64,000 nt of DNA from Paenimyroides baculatum (GCF_008629655.1 NZ_VWSG01000002.1:186001-250000), one strand, 5' to 3'; positions 50,243-59,842 are shown, counted from the first letter of the stretch. Notes: a model not told the origin generated them from the letters alone. Numbers and translations: made by a program.

Positions 50243-51583
50243 TTACAGACCATATTCTTCGATTTTACGGTAGAGGGTGGCAGTGCCTATTTCGAGCAGT
50301 CTTGCTGTTTCGGCTTTGTTGCCACCGGTATGGTTAAGAACCTTTTGAATATGAAGTTTTTCGACACTCTGCATTGAAAATGCCGAAAGTTGCCTGCCAA
50401 TTACAGCACTTGATTTCACTTGAATTTCCACAGGTAAATCATCAAGCGATAATTCATTCCCGTTGGAAAGGATTACAGCTCTTTCTATCACATTTTTCAA
50501 TTCCCGAATATTTCCATTCCATTGATGTTGTTGCAACGCCGTAATAAAATCAGCATGGATTGCAGTTATTTTTTTATTCATTTTCAATGCGAAAATACCG
50601 GTAAAATGATGTGCTAAAATCTCGAGATCGGCTACTCTTTCACGCAATGCCGGCAATTGTATTTGAAACACAGATATACGGTAGAACAAATCTTCACGAA
50701 AATGCCAGTGCTCAATCTCTTGCTTTAGATCACGATTGGTAGCAGCAATAATACGCACATTTACTTTAGTGGGCTTTGTTTCGCCAACCTTTATAAACTC
50801 ACCCGATTCAATCACCCGCAGTAATTTTGCCTGTAAATCTAAAGCCATTTCACCCAATTCGTCTAAAAATATGGTTCCATTATGGGCTTCTTCAAACAAA
50901 CCTTTTTGGTCCTTCGCCGCACCGGTAAAGGCTCCAGCTTTATGACCAAACATTTCACTCTCCAACAAATCTTTGCTGAAAGCCGAGCAATTTATGGCAA
51001 CAAAATTCTCTTTACTGCGGTTACTTTCGTGATGGATTGCTTGTGCAAACACTTCTTTACCAGTTCCTGTTTCACCGGTTAAAAGTATAGTCGTATCCGT
51101 TTTTGCAACCTTTTTAGCCAGTTCAACAGCCTGTAAAATTGGCTTTGATTTTCCGATAATTTTATCAAAAGAATGTTTGCCTTCCAGCTGTTTTTCCAAC
51201 TTTAATAATCTATTATTAAGCGCAGCTTTTTCGATAGCCCGATAAAGCAACGGGATGATTCTGTTATTGTCGTCGCCTTTTGTAATATAATCAAATGCAC
51301 CATTTTTTATTGCCTGAACACCATCGGGGATATTGCCGTAAGCAGTTAGCAAAATGATTTCTGTGGCGGGATATTTTTCTTTAATAATTTTTGAAAGTTC
51401 CACACCGCTGCCATCGGGCAATTTCACATCGCAAAGCACTACATCTACCGTTTGTCTGGATAATTTCTGCAATCCCGTTTTACAGTCGGCAACCTGTATT
51501 ACTTCAAACCCTTCCAGAGTAATGATCCTTGCAAGCAGTGTGCGAAGTTTCTCTTCGTCGTCTATTATCAATACTTTTTTCAA
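50243..51583 (-). CDS. Sigma-54-dependent response regulator (NtrC family)
   Basis: A 446-residue regulator: receiver domain (1-120) with phospho-acceptor Asp52, AAA+ domain (about 140-375) with Walker A TGETGTGKE and the sigma-54 contact motif GAFTGA, and a C-terminal Fis-type helix-turn-helix (GNKAETARLLEIGTATLYRK). It would open sigma-54 promoters when phosphorylated. It sits between kup and the kdp operon, and the orphan HAMP/PAS kinase at the far end of the island is its likely partner. Confidence 0.94.
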   Translation of the reverse strand: MKKVLIIDDEEKLRTLLARIITLEGFEVIQVADCKTGLQKLSRQTVDVVLCDVKLPDGSGVELSKIIKEKYPATEIILLTAYGNIPDGVQAIKNGAFDYITKGDDNNRIIPLLYRAIEKAALNNRLLKLEKQLEGKHSFDKIIGKSKPILQAVELAKKVAKTDTTILLTGETGTGKEVFAQAIHHESNRSKENFVAINCSAFSKDLLESEMFGHKAGAFTGAAKDQKGLFEEAHNGTIFLDELGEMALDLQAKLLRVIESGEFIKVGETKPTKVNVRIIAATNRDLKQEIEHWHFREDLFYRISVFQIQLPALRERVADLEILAHHFTGIFALKMNKKITAIHADFITALQQHQWNGNIRELKNVIERAVILSNGNELSLDDLPVEIQVKSSAVIGRQLSAFSMQSVEKLHIQKVLNHTGGNKAETARLLEIGTATLYRKIEEYGL

Positions 51584-51594
51584 AACCTACCTTT

Positions 51595-53586
51595 TTAAGA
51601 TCTATCAGTAATTTTACGTTTTAAATCAAACGCTTTTACCGGTTGGTAAACCAACGGAATATGTTCGATCAACACATCGTTTCTGTCCAGACCAAATGCC
51701 TGTTCATCTTTTTGGGCAAACTGTTTAAGGAAGAAATACGATTTTAAGGTAATGCTTTCTTTGATTGCAAATTCGTTATCTACCGAAAGATATGCCTGTA
51801 AAACGATAAATTTAAAATCGATGGAAGGATTGTATTTGGTACTTCCATTATTACGCAGGTGCAGATTAAGTTCTTTGTTGGCTATTAAATCGTCAATCAC
51901 TTTTTCGAAATACAGTTCGGTTTTTGGCTGTATGCGGAAACCTATGTTCAATACAATTTTAATAACCTTATCGTCTACCAGTTCAGACACTTCATAATTT
52001 AAGGTATAGGGATTGTTTGTTCTGTTGATATGGAAAAACCAGTAAACATCTGCCCTTTTAGGTTTTTTATCGAATATTGAACGGATAATTCTGGCTTCGA
52101 TCTGATCTCTTCTATCTGCTTTTGTAAGGTAAATTAAATGCGTTGTAAATTTCGGGATGCTTTCATCATTACTCAACTCTGCAATGGTATGGGCGTATTT
52201 ACCCAAATCTTCGAATTTGGTATAACTGCTGTTTATTTTTCTGGCGAAATAACTTACATACATTACAAAAAAGAATATTCCACCTGCAATCACGGTTATG
52301 TAACCACCTTCTTGGAACTTAACCACATTGGCAACAAAGAACGACAATTCGATAAGAAGAAATACCGCCAAAAACAGGAGTACCAGCAGCTTGTTCCACT
52401 TTAACTTGAACAACAGGAAGTAAGACAGCAGAACGGTAGTAGTAATCATTGCCAAAGTAATGGCAAGACCATATGCGGCTTCCATGTGTGACGAATCTTG
52501 AAAATAAAGAATTACAAGAACACAGCCTATCCACAATAAATTATTTACACTTGGTATATAAATCTGTCCTTTGGTATCAGAAGGCTGCTTAACCCCTACT
52601 CTTTGCCAGAAATTAAGGTTTATAGCTTCGTTAATCAGTGTAAACGAACCGCTTATCAATGCCTGTGAAGCAACTATAGCCGCCAGCGTTGCAATTACTA
52701 TACCCGGTATTAAGAACCATTCGGGCATCATTTCAAAAAACGGGTTACGCCCGTTCAGGTGCAAACCACCGTGATTTAGCAACCATGATGCCTGTCCCAG
52801 GTAATTTACAATAAGACACAGTTTTACAAATGCCCATGTAATGCGGATATTATCTTTACCGCAATGCCCCAGATCAGAGTACAATGCTTCTGCACCTGTA
52901 GTACATAAGAATACCGCACCCAAAAGCCAGAATCCCTGAGGATAATGCGTTAACAGTTCATACGCATAATAGGGATTCAATGCACGAATTACAGATGGTG
53001 ACTGAACCACCTGGAAAAGTCCGATTGCCAGCAGCACGGAAAACCAGATCATCATAACCGGGCCAAATGCCTTACCCATTTTGTGCGATCCGAAGCGCTG
53101 CAGGAAGAATACAAGCGATACTACTGCAATAACAACAGGTACCACAGGAATATGCTTTAAACCGTTGATTTTTTCCAATCCTTCAATAGCCGAAGTTACA
53201 GATACAGCAGGTGTAATCATCCCATCTGCAAGCAGTGCCGCAGCACCAATCATGGTAGGTATAACCAATTTTTTACCGTACCGCCTTACAAGCGAATATA
53301 AAGAAAAAATACCGCCTTCGCCCTGGTTATCTGCTTTCAGGGTTAGCCATACATATTTTATGGTAGTCTGCAGAACAAGTGTCCAAAAAACGCAAGACAC
53401 ACCGCCTAAAACCAATAATTCGGAGATTTCTCTTTTTCCGATGATTGCCTTAAAGGTGTAAAGCGGACTGGTACCTATATCGCCATATATAATGCCAAGG
53501 GCAACAAGTAAAGTAGCAAAAGTTATTTTACTGTGGTTATTTACCAAAGAATGACCTGTGTTTGGTATAGATGAATTTTCTTTCAT
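51595..53586 (-). CDS. kup: Kup-type potassium uptake protein
   Basis: A 663-residue KUP/HAK transporter, a potassium:proton symporter in the inner membrane. The signature LGIIYGDIGTSPLYTFKAII is at residues ~31-50. About twelve helices follow to residue ~450, then a ~200-residue cytoplasmic C-terminal domain as in the family. It begins downstream of kdpE and ends 11 bp before the start of the regulator gene, so these may be cotranscribed. A low-affinity partner for KdpFABC is the natural role. Confidence 0.96.
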   Translation of the reverse strand: MKENSSIPNTGHSLVNNHSKITFATLLVALGIIYGDIGTSPLYTFKAIIGKREISELLVLGGVSCVFWTLVLQTTIKYVWLTLKADNQGEGGIFSLYSLVRRYGKKLVIPTMIGAAALLADGMITPAVSVTSAIEGLEKINGLKHIPVVPVVIAVVSLVFFLQRFGSHKMGKAFGPVMMIWFSVLLAIGLFQVVQSPSVIRALNPYYAYELLTHYPQGFWLLGAVFLCTTGAEALYSDLGHCGKDNIRITWAFVKLCLIVNYLGQASWLLNHGGLHLNGRNPFFEMMPEWFLIPGIVIATLAAIVASQALISGSFTLINEAINLNFWQRVGVKQPSDTKGQIYIPSVNNLLWIGCVLVILYFQDSSHMEAAYGLAITLAMITTTVLLSYFLLFKLKWNKLLVLLFLAVFLLIELSFFVANVVKFQEGGYITVIAGGIFFFVMYVSYFARKINSSYTKFEDLGKYAHTIAELSNDESIPKFTTHLIYLTKADRRDQIEARIIRSIFDKKPKRADVYWFFHINRTNNPYTLNYEVSELVDDKVIKIVLNIGFRIQPKTELYFEKVIDDLIANKELNLHLRNNGSTKYNPSIDFKFIVLQAYLSVDNEFAIKESITLKSYFFLKQFAQKDEQAFGLDRNDVLIEHIPLVYQPVKAFDLKRKITDRS

Positions 53587-53593
53587 TTATATA

Positions 53594-53628
53594 GTTGTTG
53601 TAATTTTTGTACAAATTTGGACAACAAC
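53594..53628. promoter_or_regulatory. Inverted repeat upstream of kup
   Basis: GTTGTTGT (53594-53601) and ACAACAAC (53621-53628) are a perfect 8 bp inverted repeat 19 bp apart, starting 8 bp before the kup ATG. It may be an operator for KdpE or another regulator. Confidence 0.45.
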
Positions 53629-53716
53629 CCATCAAGGAAATATAAAATTTATCCGAAACCGTATAAAGAAAATATAAAGACCGATATAAGTTTGAGATAA
53701 ACCAGCCTGAAAACAA

Positions 53717-54397
53717 CTATTGAAACCTGTATCCTACCCCATTTTCGGTAATAATATGTACCGGTTCGTTAGGCGAATCTTCGATCTTTTTTCTTAAAGC
53801 AGCTACAAAGACGCGCAGATACTGCGTTTCGGCCTGACTGCCCACACCCCAAATTTCCTTCAGAATATATTGATGCGTGAGTACGCTGCCTTCGTGTTTG
53901 GCAAAAAGTACCAGCAGATTATATTCTGTAGAAGTAAGTTTAATAATTTCATTATTTTTCTTTACCGTATGTGCCGTAAGATCTATTTCGAGATTGCCGA
54001 TGACAAAAACACTGGAATTATTATCTATATTATGATTTCTACGGATTGCCGAACGTATACGAGCAAGAAGTTCTGCAGTACGAAACGGTTTGCATAGGTA
54101 ATCTGTAGCCCCATTGTCTAGCGCAGTTACGATATCGTGCTCACTATTTTGTACAGACAAGATGATGACAGACTTTCGGTACCACTGCCTTAATTCTTTA
54201 AGTACCTCATGACCGCTTTTATCAGGCAGACCCAAATCGAGCAAAATCAATTCGGGAGTATGGTTAGCAGCCAATAGAATACCCTCGTGACCTGTTTCTG
54301 CCAGAAATGTTTTATAATCGTTACTTTTCAGCGTAATTTCCAAAAGTTTTCTGATTTGTGGCTCATCGTCGATAATCAAAATCTCGTTTCTACTCAT
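53717..54397 (-). CDS. kdpE: KdpE-type response regulator (OmpR family)
   Basis: A 226-residue regulator with a receiver domain (phospho-acceptor Asp54 in ILLDLGLPDKSG) and an OmpR/PhoB winged helix at the C-terminus (LTSTEYNLLVLFAKHEGSVL, ending HIITENGVGYRF). It overlaps the upstream DUF4118 kinase gene by 8 bp, the usual kdpD-kdpE coupling. It should control kup and/or kdp genes; the direct targets are not shown by sequence. Confidence 0.93.
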   Translation of the reverse strand: MSRNEILIIDDEPQIRKLLEITLKSNDYKTFLAETGHEGILLAANHTPELILLDLGLPDKSGHEVLKELRQWYRKSVIILSVQNSEHDIVTALDNGATDYLCKPFRTAELLARIRSAIRRNHNIDNNSSVFVIGNLEIDLTAHTVKKNNEIIKLTSTEYNLLVLFAKHEGSVLTHQYILKEIWGVGSQAETQYLRVFVAALRKKIEDSPNEPVHIITENGVGYRFQ

Positions 54398-55460
54398 TTT
54401 TCAAATTGTTTAAATAAGACATTTCGGCGGGTATTCTTATAATAAATCTTGCACCGCCCGTTGGAATATTTTCAAGTGTTACGGTTCCGTTCTGCGCCTC
54501 GGTAAATCCTTTAACAATTGACAACCCCAGTCCGCTACCGCCTGATTTTGTATTAGGCAGTCTGTAAAACTTATCAAATACCATAGAAAGCTGTTGTTGC
54601 GGGAAGCCATTTCCATTGTCGGAAACCGTTATGATGCAGTCATCTAAAAGTGGGGCTACTTCAACCATTACCACTGACTGTTTGGGAGTGTACAATACCG
54701 CGTTATGAATAAGGTTTAACAGGATCTGCTCGGTAAAACCGATATCAAACTTAAACAACGGAAGGTTTGCAGTAGGAGTAAAAGATATCTTATGCCCGTT
54801 TAAAACATCTGCTTTACGGATAATGCCGTTAACCAGTTCTTCCATATCGCACCAATCTAGTTTGGGTTTAAGCGTTCCGCTTTCCAACCTGCTCATATTC
54901 AAAATATTTTCAACCTGACGGTTTAAACGTATACTTGCAATGCCGATATCGTTGAGCAGATCGAACTGTTGTTCCTTATCAAGCTTATCATTATTGTCCT
55001 TTAATGTATCAACCGTTCCCAAAATGGTAGCTATAGGAGTTCTTAACTCATGCGAAAGAGAGTTAAGCAGGGTATTGTACAAGGTAATGGTTTTTTCTTT
55101 CTCTTCCCTGTCTCGAACATTTTTCTCTGCCTGCCTGATTTTAAAGGTAAGTACCGCATTTAACATGGCTACAAAGAAATACGACATAAACATAAGCAGA
55201 TCTTCGGCATTGCCTACATCAAGAGTGAAAATAGGCGGAATGAAGCAGTAATTCCAGATAAAAGCACTTAACAGCGCCGAAAGTAATACCGGAAAAATAT
55301 CGTAAAGCATTGCGATTACAGATACTGTAAGCAGAAGTATGAGCGCCACGATTCTGTAATTAAGATCTTCTTTAACGATAAAACACAAGCCCGACACGCT
55401 TAGAACTATTGCTACGCTGACAATATACTGTAATTTACCCTTGTTTAATGTAAAAAGCAT
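54390..55460 (-). CDS. DUF4118 sensor histidine kinase (C-terminal half of KdpD)
   Basis: A 356-residue kinase with four membrane helices in the DUF4118 domain (residues ~10-105: LYDIFPVLLSALLSAFIWNY and PPIFTLDVGNAEDLLMF), a linker, then HisKA with His137 in SLSHELRTPIA and HATPase boxes NLIHNAV, DNGNGF and GSGLGLSI. This is the membrane and kinase part of KdpD, but the N-terminal KdpD/Usp sensor is absent and is encoded separately at 41.5-42.7 kb. KdpE overlaps its end. Confidence 0.92.
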   Translation of the reverse strand: MLFTLNKGKLQYIVSVAIVLSVSGLCFIVKEDLNYRIVALILLLTVSVIAMLYDIFPVLLSALLSAFIWNYCFIPPIFTLDVGNAEDLLMFMSYFFVAMLNAVLTFKIRQAEKNVRDREEKEKTITLYNTLLNSLSHELRTPIATILGTVDTLKDNNDKLDKEQQFDLLNDIGIASIRLNRQVENILNMSRLESGTLKPKLDWCDMEELVNGIIRKADVLNGHKISFTPTANLPLFKFDIGFTEQILLNLIHNAVLYTPKQSVVMVEVAPLLDDCIITVSDNGNGFPQQQLSMVFDKFYRLPNTKSGGSGLGLSIVKGFTEAQNGTVTLENIPTGGARFIIRIPAEMSYLNNLKNE

Positions 55461-55542
55461 CAGTTTAAAATTTACATACGCTAAAGGTAATTGTAAATTT
55501 TATAAATGAAAAAATGATAAAGCTTCTTTTTAATTATCTGAC

Positions 55543-55656
55543 CTACAAAATAATTTCTTTTTCAAAACAGATACTGCTTTCTACATCTGCATATTGACCA
55601 TAGTTAGGTATAATTTGAAAATCATTTTTCTTATACAGATCAATTGAATCAATCAT
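55543..55656 (-). pseudogene. C-terminal fragment of a GNAT acetyltransferase
   Basis: The minus strand encodes, before a TAG stop at 55543, IDLYKKNDFQIIPNYGQYAD and VESSICFEKEI, the characteristic C-terminal beta strand and helix of a Gcn5-type N-acetyltransferase. An internal ATG (55656) would give only 37 residues and the N-terminal acetyl-CoA site is missing. It overlaps the start of the opposite recombinase fragment, so both were cut at about 55.65 kb. Confidence 0.7.
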
Positions 55657-55934
55657 ATTTGGAAATAAGGAACTTGATGAAAACAAGCTTGAAAAAAGTA
55701 TCAAACCTATTGGAACACTATGAAAATGGAACAGTTGAGGAAAAAAGAATTATAGTGAGTTCGATGTTCCCAGAAAATTTGGAATTTGACGGAGCCAAAC
55801 ATCGAACTCAAAGATTAAACGAAGCCATCATACTTATTTATCAGAATAACAGTAAATTACAAGGTAAAATAAAGGAAACAAATCTATCCTTTTTAGACTT
55901 GTCCCCAGAAGTGGAGTCGCAGGGAATTTTTTAG
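55644..55934 (+). pseudogene. C-terminal fragment of a serine site-specific recombinase
   Basis: Up to 96 residues can be read, but homology seems to begin near EIRNLMKTSLKKVSNLLEHY and runs through NGTVEEKRIIVSSMFPENL and DLSPEVESQGI. I recognise this as the tail of Bacteroidota recombinase-family proteins. The catalytic serine domain is absent. It is a remnant marking past mobile DNA at the right edge of the potassium island. From 55935 to 56114 I see no gene. Confidence 0.65.
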
Positions 55935-56114
55935 ATACAATCTAATATTTCCATAACTAGCTCTAAAATTGTACATAAAACTTTTGTAATCGAGATATTT
56001 TCAAATTTTCAAATGTAGAATGAAATCTAAAGAAATTGAATCAAATCGACAGAAACTATACAAGTACTATACAACTTATTTGTATTTGTAACTTTACTAA
56101 AAATAAGGAAAATT

Positions 56115-57365
56115 ATGGCAACAATACAATTCTTGTAAAGATTAAAAAAAGAAAAAACAAACCTAACATTACGGGTATTTAACAGAATTGAACAAAGGAA
56201 TACTTTTGTTGAATGTAAAACAAAGGTTGAGGTTACTAAGTTATATTGGGAGAAACATCATAATGGAAAACCAAAAGAAATTGAAATCAGAAATAAAATC
56301 ATTGAGGTTAATGCAGAACTAAATCTTATTGAAAACTATGATTCAACAAATAGTAAATTTGGTAATTCCTGTAAATATTACAAAAGAATGGTCACCAACA
56401 AATGGAAGAGTTTTACAACCCTAAAACAAATGATATTAAAGTACCTCATACTTTGGTTGATTATATTGATTTCTATATTGATTACAGGCAGCATGAAATG
56501 AAATCAACATCGGTAAAAAAATATACTACAATTAAACATAAATTGGAACGTTTGCAACTACATCGGAAAAAAGTTATACTTATTAATGAAGTAGACGAAA
56601 GTTTTAAAAAAGAATTTGAAACTTATTTAAAAAGTGAACAATATTCTCAAAACACGTTACAAAGAGAATTCAAATTTATAAAGTCGTTTTGTATGAAGCT
56701 AAATATTTAGGTGTTGAAACAGTCGGCAACTTGACAAATTAAGTTTTAAGGAAGAGAAATTTGAAAAAAATTATTTGTCGTTTGAAGAAATAAAAATTAA
56801 ATAATCTATTGAAGATGAAAAACTTACATATGGTTAAAAAAATACACGTGATTGGTTAATTATTAGTTGTTTCACAAGGCAACGTATTTCAGATTTTATG
56901 AAATTCAGTAAGAAGAATATAACGGTAGATGAAGGAAATCATTATATTGAGTTTATCAAAAAAAAACAGATAAATCAATGGAAATAGCCATGCACCCAAA
57001 AGTTTTAGAAATTTTAAATATAAAGAAATGGAGAATTTCCTTACGCCCTTTCAGATCAAAAATATAGTGAATATATTAAACAGATTTGCAAAATAGCCGA
57101 ATTAAACCAACCAATAAAAGGAAAACTGTTACAAGAAACAGATGTAGATAGAAAAAAAGAAGGTATTTATGAAAAGCGGAAATTGGTTAGTAGCCATATT
57201 GGGCGGCGTTCGTTTGCTATAAATCATTTTGGAATAATACCAATATCTTTTATGATGAATATCACAGGTCATTCCACAGAAAGAGAATTTTTGAATTACA
57301 TCGGTAAATCAAGTAAAGTGATTGCAAAAGAGACTTTTGCTTTTTATATAAACCAATCAAATTAA
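56115..57365 (+). pseudogene. Degraded tyrosine recombinase (Bacteroidota integrase)
   Basis: The frame starts MATIQFL and meets a stop after seven codons, then continues as KKEKTNLTLRVFNRIEQRNT. A frameshift near 56.39 kb leads into a phage_int_SAM_5-like core-binding domain (56402-56710). Further stops and shifts follow, with recognisable catalytic pieces: DWLIISCFTRQRISDFMKF around 56.85 kb (first Arg) and HIGRRSFAINHFG, ITGHSTEREFLNYIG and the Tyr-containing end at 57183-57365. The enzyme would be dead. At least two frameshifts and several stops are present. Confidence 0.85.
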
Positions 57366-57427
57366 AAATTTCAATTCATAAAAAGGTAAAAACTAAAATC
57401 ATACCTTTACAATTAAAATTATCAAAG

Positions 57428-58171
57428 ATGCAAATGCGAGAGCAACTACAGTATTTAGACGAATTAAAGAACAAACTTAATGCGTTACGAAATCAGCAGG
57501 GCGACAAAGTCGCTAAAGCTTTTGATATAGAATATACTTATGAAAGTAACAAAATCGAGGGGAATACGCTAACGTTGCAAGAAACTGCTTTGGTTATTGA
57601 AAAAGGATTAACCATTGGCGGAAAAAGTTTAAATGAACATTTAGAAGCTATAAACCACGATTATGCTATTGAATTTATAAAAGAGTTAGCAACTGAAAAA
57701 AATAGTATTACCGAACGTGATGTGTTGCAGATACACCGTTTAATTCTACAAGGAATAAACAATAATAATGCAGGAAAGTACCGTAATGAACAGGTTCTTA
57801 TTTCAGGATCAAAACACGTACCACCACAACATTATTTAATACAAGAAGAAATGGACAATTTATTTATTTGGTATAATGAAAATAAAGAGAAATTACACCC
57901 TGTAGTATTAAGTGCCGAAATGCACGAACGGTTGGTTACAATACACCCTTTTGTTGACGGCAACGGTAGAACATCAAGACTATTAATGAACCTGATCTTA
58001 TTGCAAAATGGTTTCCCTATCGCAATTTTAAAAGGAGATACAGAAAATAGATTAAAGTATTACGACACGTTGGAAATAGCTCAAATAAACCACGATAAAC
58101 AACCGTTTATATACTTTATTATTGATAATGTAAAAGAAACAATGCAACGTATTATTAGAATCGTAAAATAA
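57428..58171 (+). CDS. Fic family protein (AMP-transferase-type) with N-terminal inhibitory motif
   Basis: Fic proteins transfer AMP or related groups to target proteins. The 247-residue protein has the intact catalytic motif HPFVDGNGR (residues 173-181) followed by TSRLL, and the flap/target-dock region before it. Near the N-terminus SNKIEG (40-45) matches the inhibitory (S/T)xxxE(G/N) helix that keeps class II Fic enzymes off. There is no separate antitoxin gene. It is intact amid degraded mobile-element genes, so it was probably cargo or a later gain. Confidence 0.9.
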   Translation: MQMREQLQYLDELKNKLNALRNQQGDKVAKAFDIEYTYESNKIEGNTLTLQETALVIEKGLTIGGKSLNEHLEAINHDYAIEFIKELATEKNSITERDVLQIHRLILQGINNNNAGKYRNEQVLISGSKHVPPQHYLIQEEMDNLFIWYNENKEKLHPVVLSAEMHERLVTIHPFVDGNGRTSRLLMNLILLQNGFPIAILKGDTENRLKYYDTLEIAQINHDKQPFIYFIIDNVKETMQRIIRIVK

Positions 58172-58185
58172 TCTTTATCATTAGT

Positions 58186-58344
58186 ATGACGTTAGAAAAT
58201 TACGCTAAATTAGATTTTGAATCTTTTATAAAAAATTATGATATAGCTTTGGTTCATTCTTTTAGAAGGAAGCAAAAATATTATGCTATTACTGAACAAG
58301 ATAATTACAATCTTGAATACGATAACGAGGAAAAAAATTCATAG
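58186..58344 (+). CDS. Small hypothetical protein after fic
   Basis: A 52-residue frame, MTLENYAKLDFESFIKNYDI onward, with charged and aromatic residues and no signal or membrane helix. It begins 14 bp after the fic stop and is followed at once by a terminator, so it is in a transcribed place. It could be a real small protein, a Fic-associated factor, or a truncated gene start. Confidence 0.45.
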   Translation: MTLENYAKLDFESFIKNYDIALVHSFRRKQKYYAITEQDNYNLEYDNEEKNS

Positions 58345-58346
58345 AA

Positions 58347-58385
58347 AAAATAAATGCTCTTCTATTAAAAGAGAGCATTTATTTT
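58347..58385 (+). terminator. Terminator of the fic operon
   Basis: Arms AAAATAAATGCTCT / AGAGCATTTATTTT follow 2 bp after the small reading frame. Confidence 0.82.
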
Positions 58386-58421
58386 GATGAAATATCACAA
58401 ACATTGTAAAGAAACTAATAA

Positions 58422-58748
58422 AAACCTTTTTTTGTACTTTATTATGAAAGAGAAAATTCATTAAACAAAGTAACATTTTTAGAATATAATTTCTATCAGT
58501 ACGAAGTTCCAAGAATTATTAATCAATCAATTATTAAACCCTATTTATCAATAGAAGGCGATCCTTATTTTAGAAAAGAACATGCTGATTTTCAAACTAT
58601 CGGATTTTCTGGTTTAATAAATCATCAGGTTATGCCAAGAATTTTTGTTGGTGTTCGATACAATACTTCAATCTATACTTTTGGATATGCAAGAAACGGT
58701 TTTGAATATCAAGATGTTATAGGGCTTGATTTTAGAATGAAATTCTAA
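58422..58748 (+). pseudogene. C-terminal remnant of a duplicated outer-membrane lipoprotein
   Basis: A frame open from 58422 to a TAA at 58746-58748 without a good start codon encodes 108 residues. Its end (TIGFSGLINHQVMPRIFVGV, RYNTSIYTF, FEYQDVIGLDFRMKF) matches the end of the intact lipoprotein that follows (TLGFSGLFSYQLTSVMYIGV, RYNPSVYNL, FDYGHVLGIDYRIKF). It is therefore the 3' end of a tandem paralogue whose 5' part was lost, perhaps when the mobile-element region formed. Confidence 0.8.
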
Positions 58749-58798
58749 TAATATCAATAAAGATAAATTTATAAAACATTCAACTTAAACGAAATAAA

Positions 58799-59842
58799 TT
58801 GAAAACACTATTTAAAATTTCAGCAATACTTTTAACGCTTGGCTTAACATCGTGCAGTACCGTTTTTAGAACCAAAACGCATACCATAAATGTGTTTACA
58901 AACGCGGCAGAAGCTAAAGTAACAGTAAACGATTCTGTATATTCGCTTCCTGCAAAGATTAAACTTTTGCGAAGTAAAAAACCGGTAACATTATCTTATC
59001 AATCAGAAAACAAACAGTTTGATACCATTGTTAGTGCCGTAAAAGGACCTGTTTTTTATTTGGGAAATCTGCCATCGCTTCCGTTTTTTGGTGTTGGTTA
59101 TTGGGTTGATCTTACAACACAGAAACGATTTAAATATCCTAAAAATATCTTTTTAAACGATAAAGAAGGTTTGAAAATTCAAGAGTATAAAGCCGACAGG
59201 TACATTGCCAAACGTAATATAACTGATACGGTAAAACAATTGGAAATTAGAGAAAACATCAACAAACATTTTGCCGCAGCAGATGCTAAAAGAAAAGTGC
59301 GCGAGCAGCGTGAATTTAAACGATACAACCCTACCGAAGGTACTTTTAAATTTAATATGCAGCCGCCTACTTTGTCTTTAATGGGTTTTTCTAGTAAAAA
59401 CACAAACGTAGATTATTTTAGTAACTCTGTCGGGGGAATGGGGTTTGGAATTGGCGGTGATTATTATTATAAAAACAATCGATTTATTTCTTTGGAATTA
59501 TCACATAGAGTAAATCAATTCAGTCCGCCTGGTCTCCATACAGAGTACAATTTTCTTGCTCATAATTTAAATATCTCACTTCGTAAAGGGCATCGTTGGC
59601 AACGACTTGAATACAGTTATGGTTTAGCTTTTAATTTGTTTGATACCGAATATTCACAAGGTAATAGATCAGTATACAATACTTACAATACGTTAGGTTT
59701 TTCGGGTTTATTCAGCTATCAGTTAACATCGGTTATGTATATTGGTGTTCGATACAATCCGTCTGTTTACAATTTAAGAAGTTTTAACAAAGGTTTCGAT
59801 TACGGACATGTTTTAGGTATTGATTATCGAATTAAATTCTAA
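58799..59842 (+). CDS. Lipoprotein with a C-terminal outer-membrane beta-barrel-like domain
   Basis: A 347-residue protein with a TTG start and lipobox LTSC (Cys19). An N-terminal PEGA-like beta domain (HTINVFTNAAEAKVTVNDSV) is followed by a hydrophobic GNLPSLPFFGVGYWVDL segment, a charged helical linker (about 140-185) and a beta-rich ~150-residue C-terminus ending in a Phe, like an outer-membrane barrel. It has a truncated paralogue directly upstream. Function unknown. Confidence 0.8.
   Translation: MKTLFKISAILLTLGLTSCSTVFRTKTHTINVFTNAAEAKVTVNDSVYSLPAKIKLLRSKKPVTLSYQSENKQFDTIVSAVKGPVFYLGNLPSLPFFGVGYWVDLTTQKRFKYPKNIFLNDKEGLKIQEYKADRYIAKRNITDTVKQLEIRENINKHFAAADAKRKVREQREFKRYNPTEGTFKFNMQPPTLSLMGFSSKNTNVDYFSNSVGGMGFGIGGDYYYKNNRFISLELSHRVNQFSPPGLHTEYNFLAHNLNISLRKGHRWQRLEYSYGLAFNLFDTEYSQGNRSVYNTYNTLGFSGLFSYQLTSVMYIGVRYNPSVYNLRSFNKGFDYGHVLGIDYRIKF

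Noticed and set aside
39695..55460. Calling the whole potassium island recently transferred on base composition
   Set aside because: By eye it is somewhat richer in G+C than its flanks, but secA and other core genes are similar, so composition alone does not decide.
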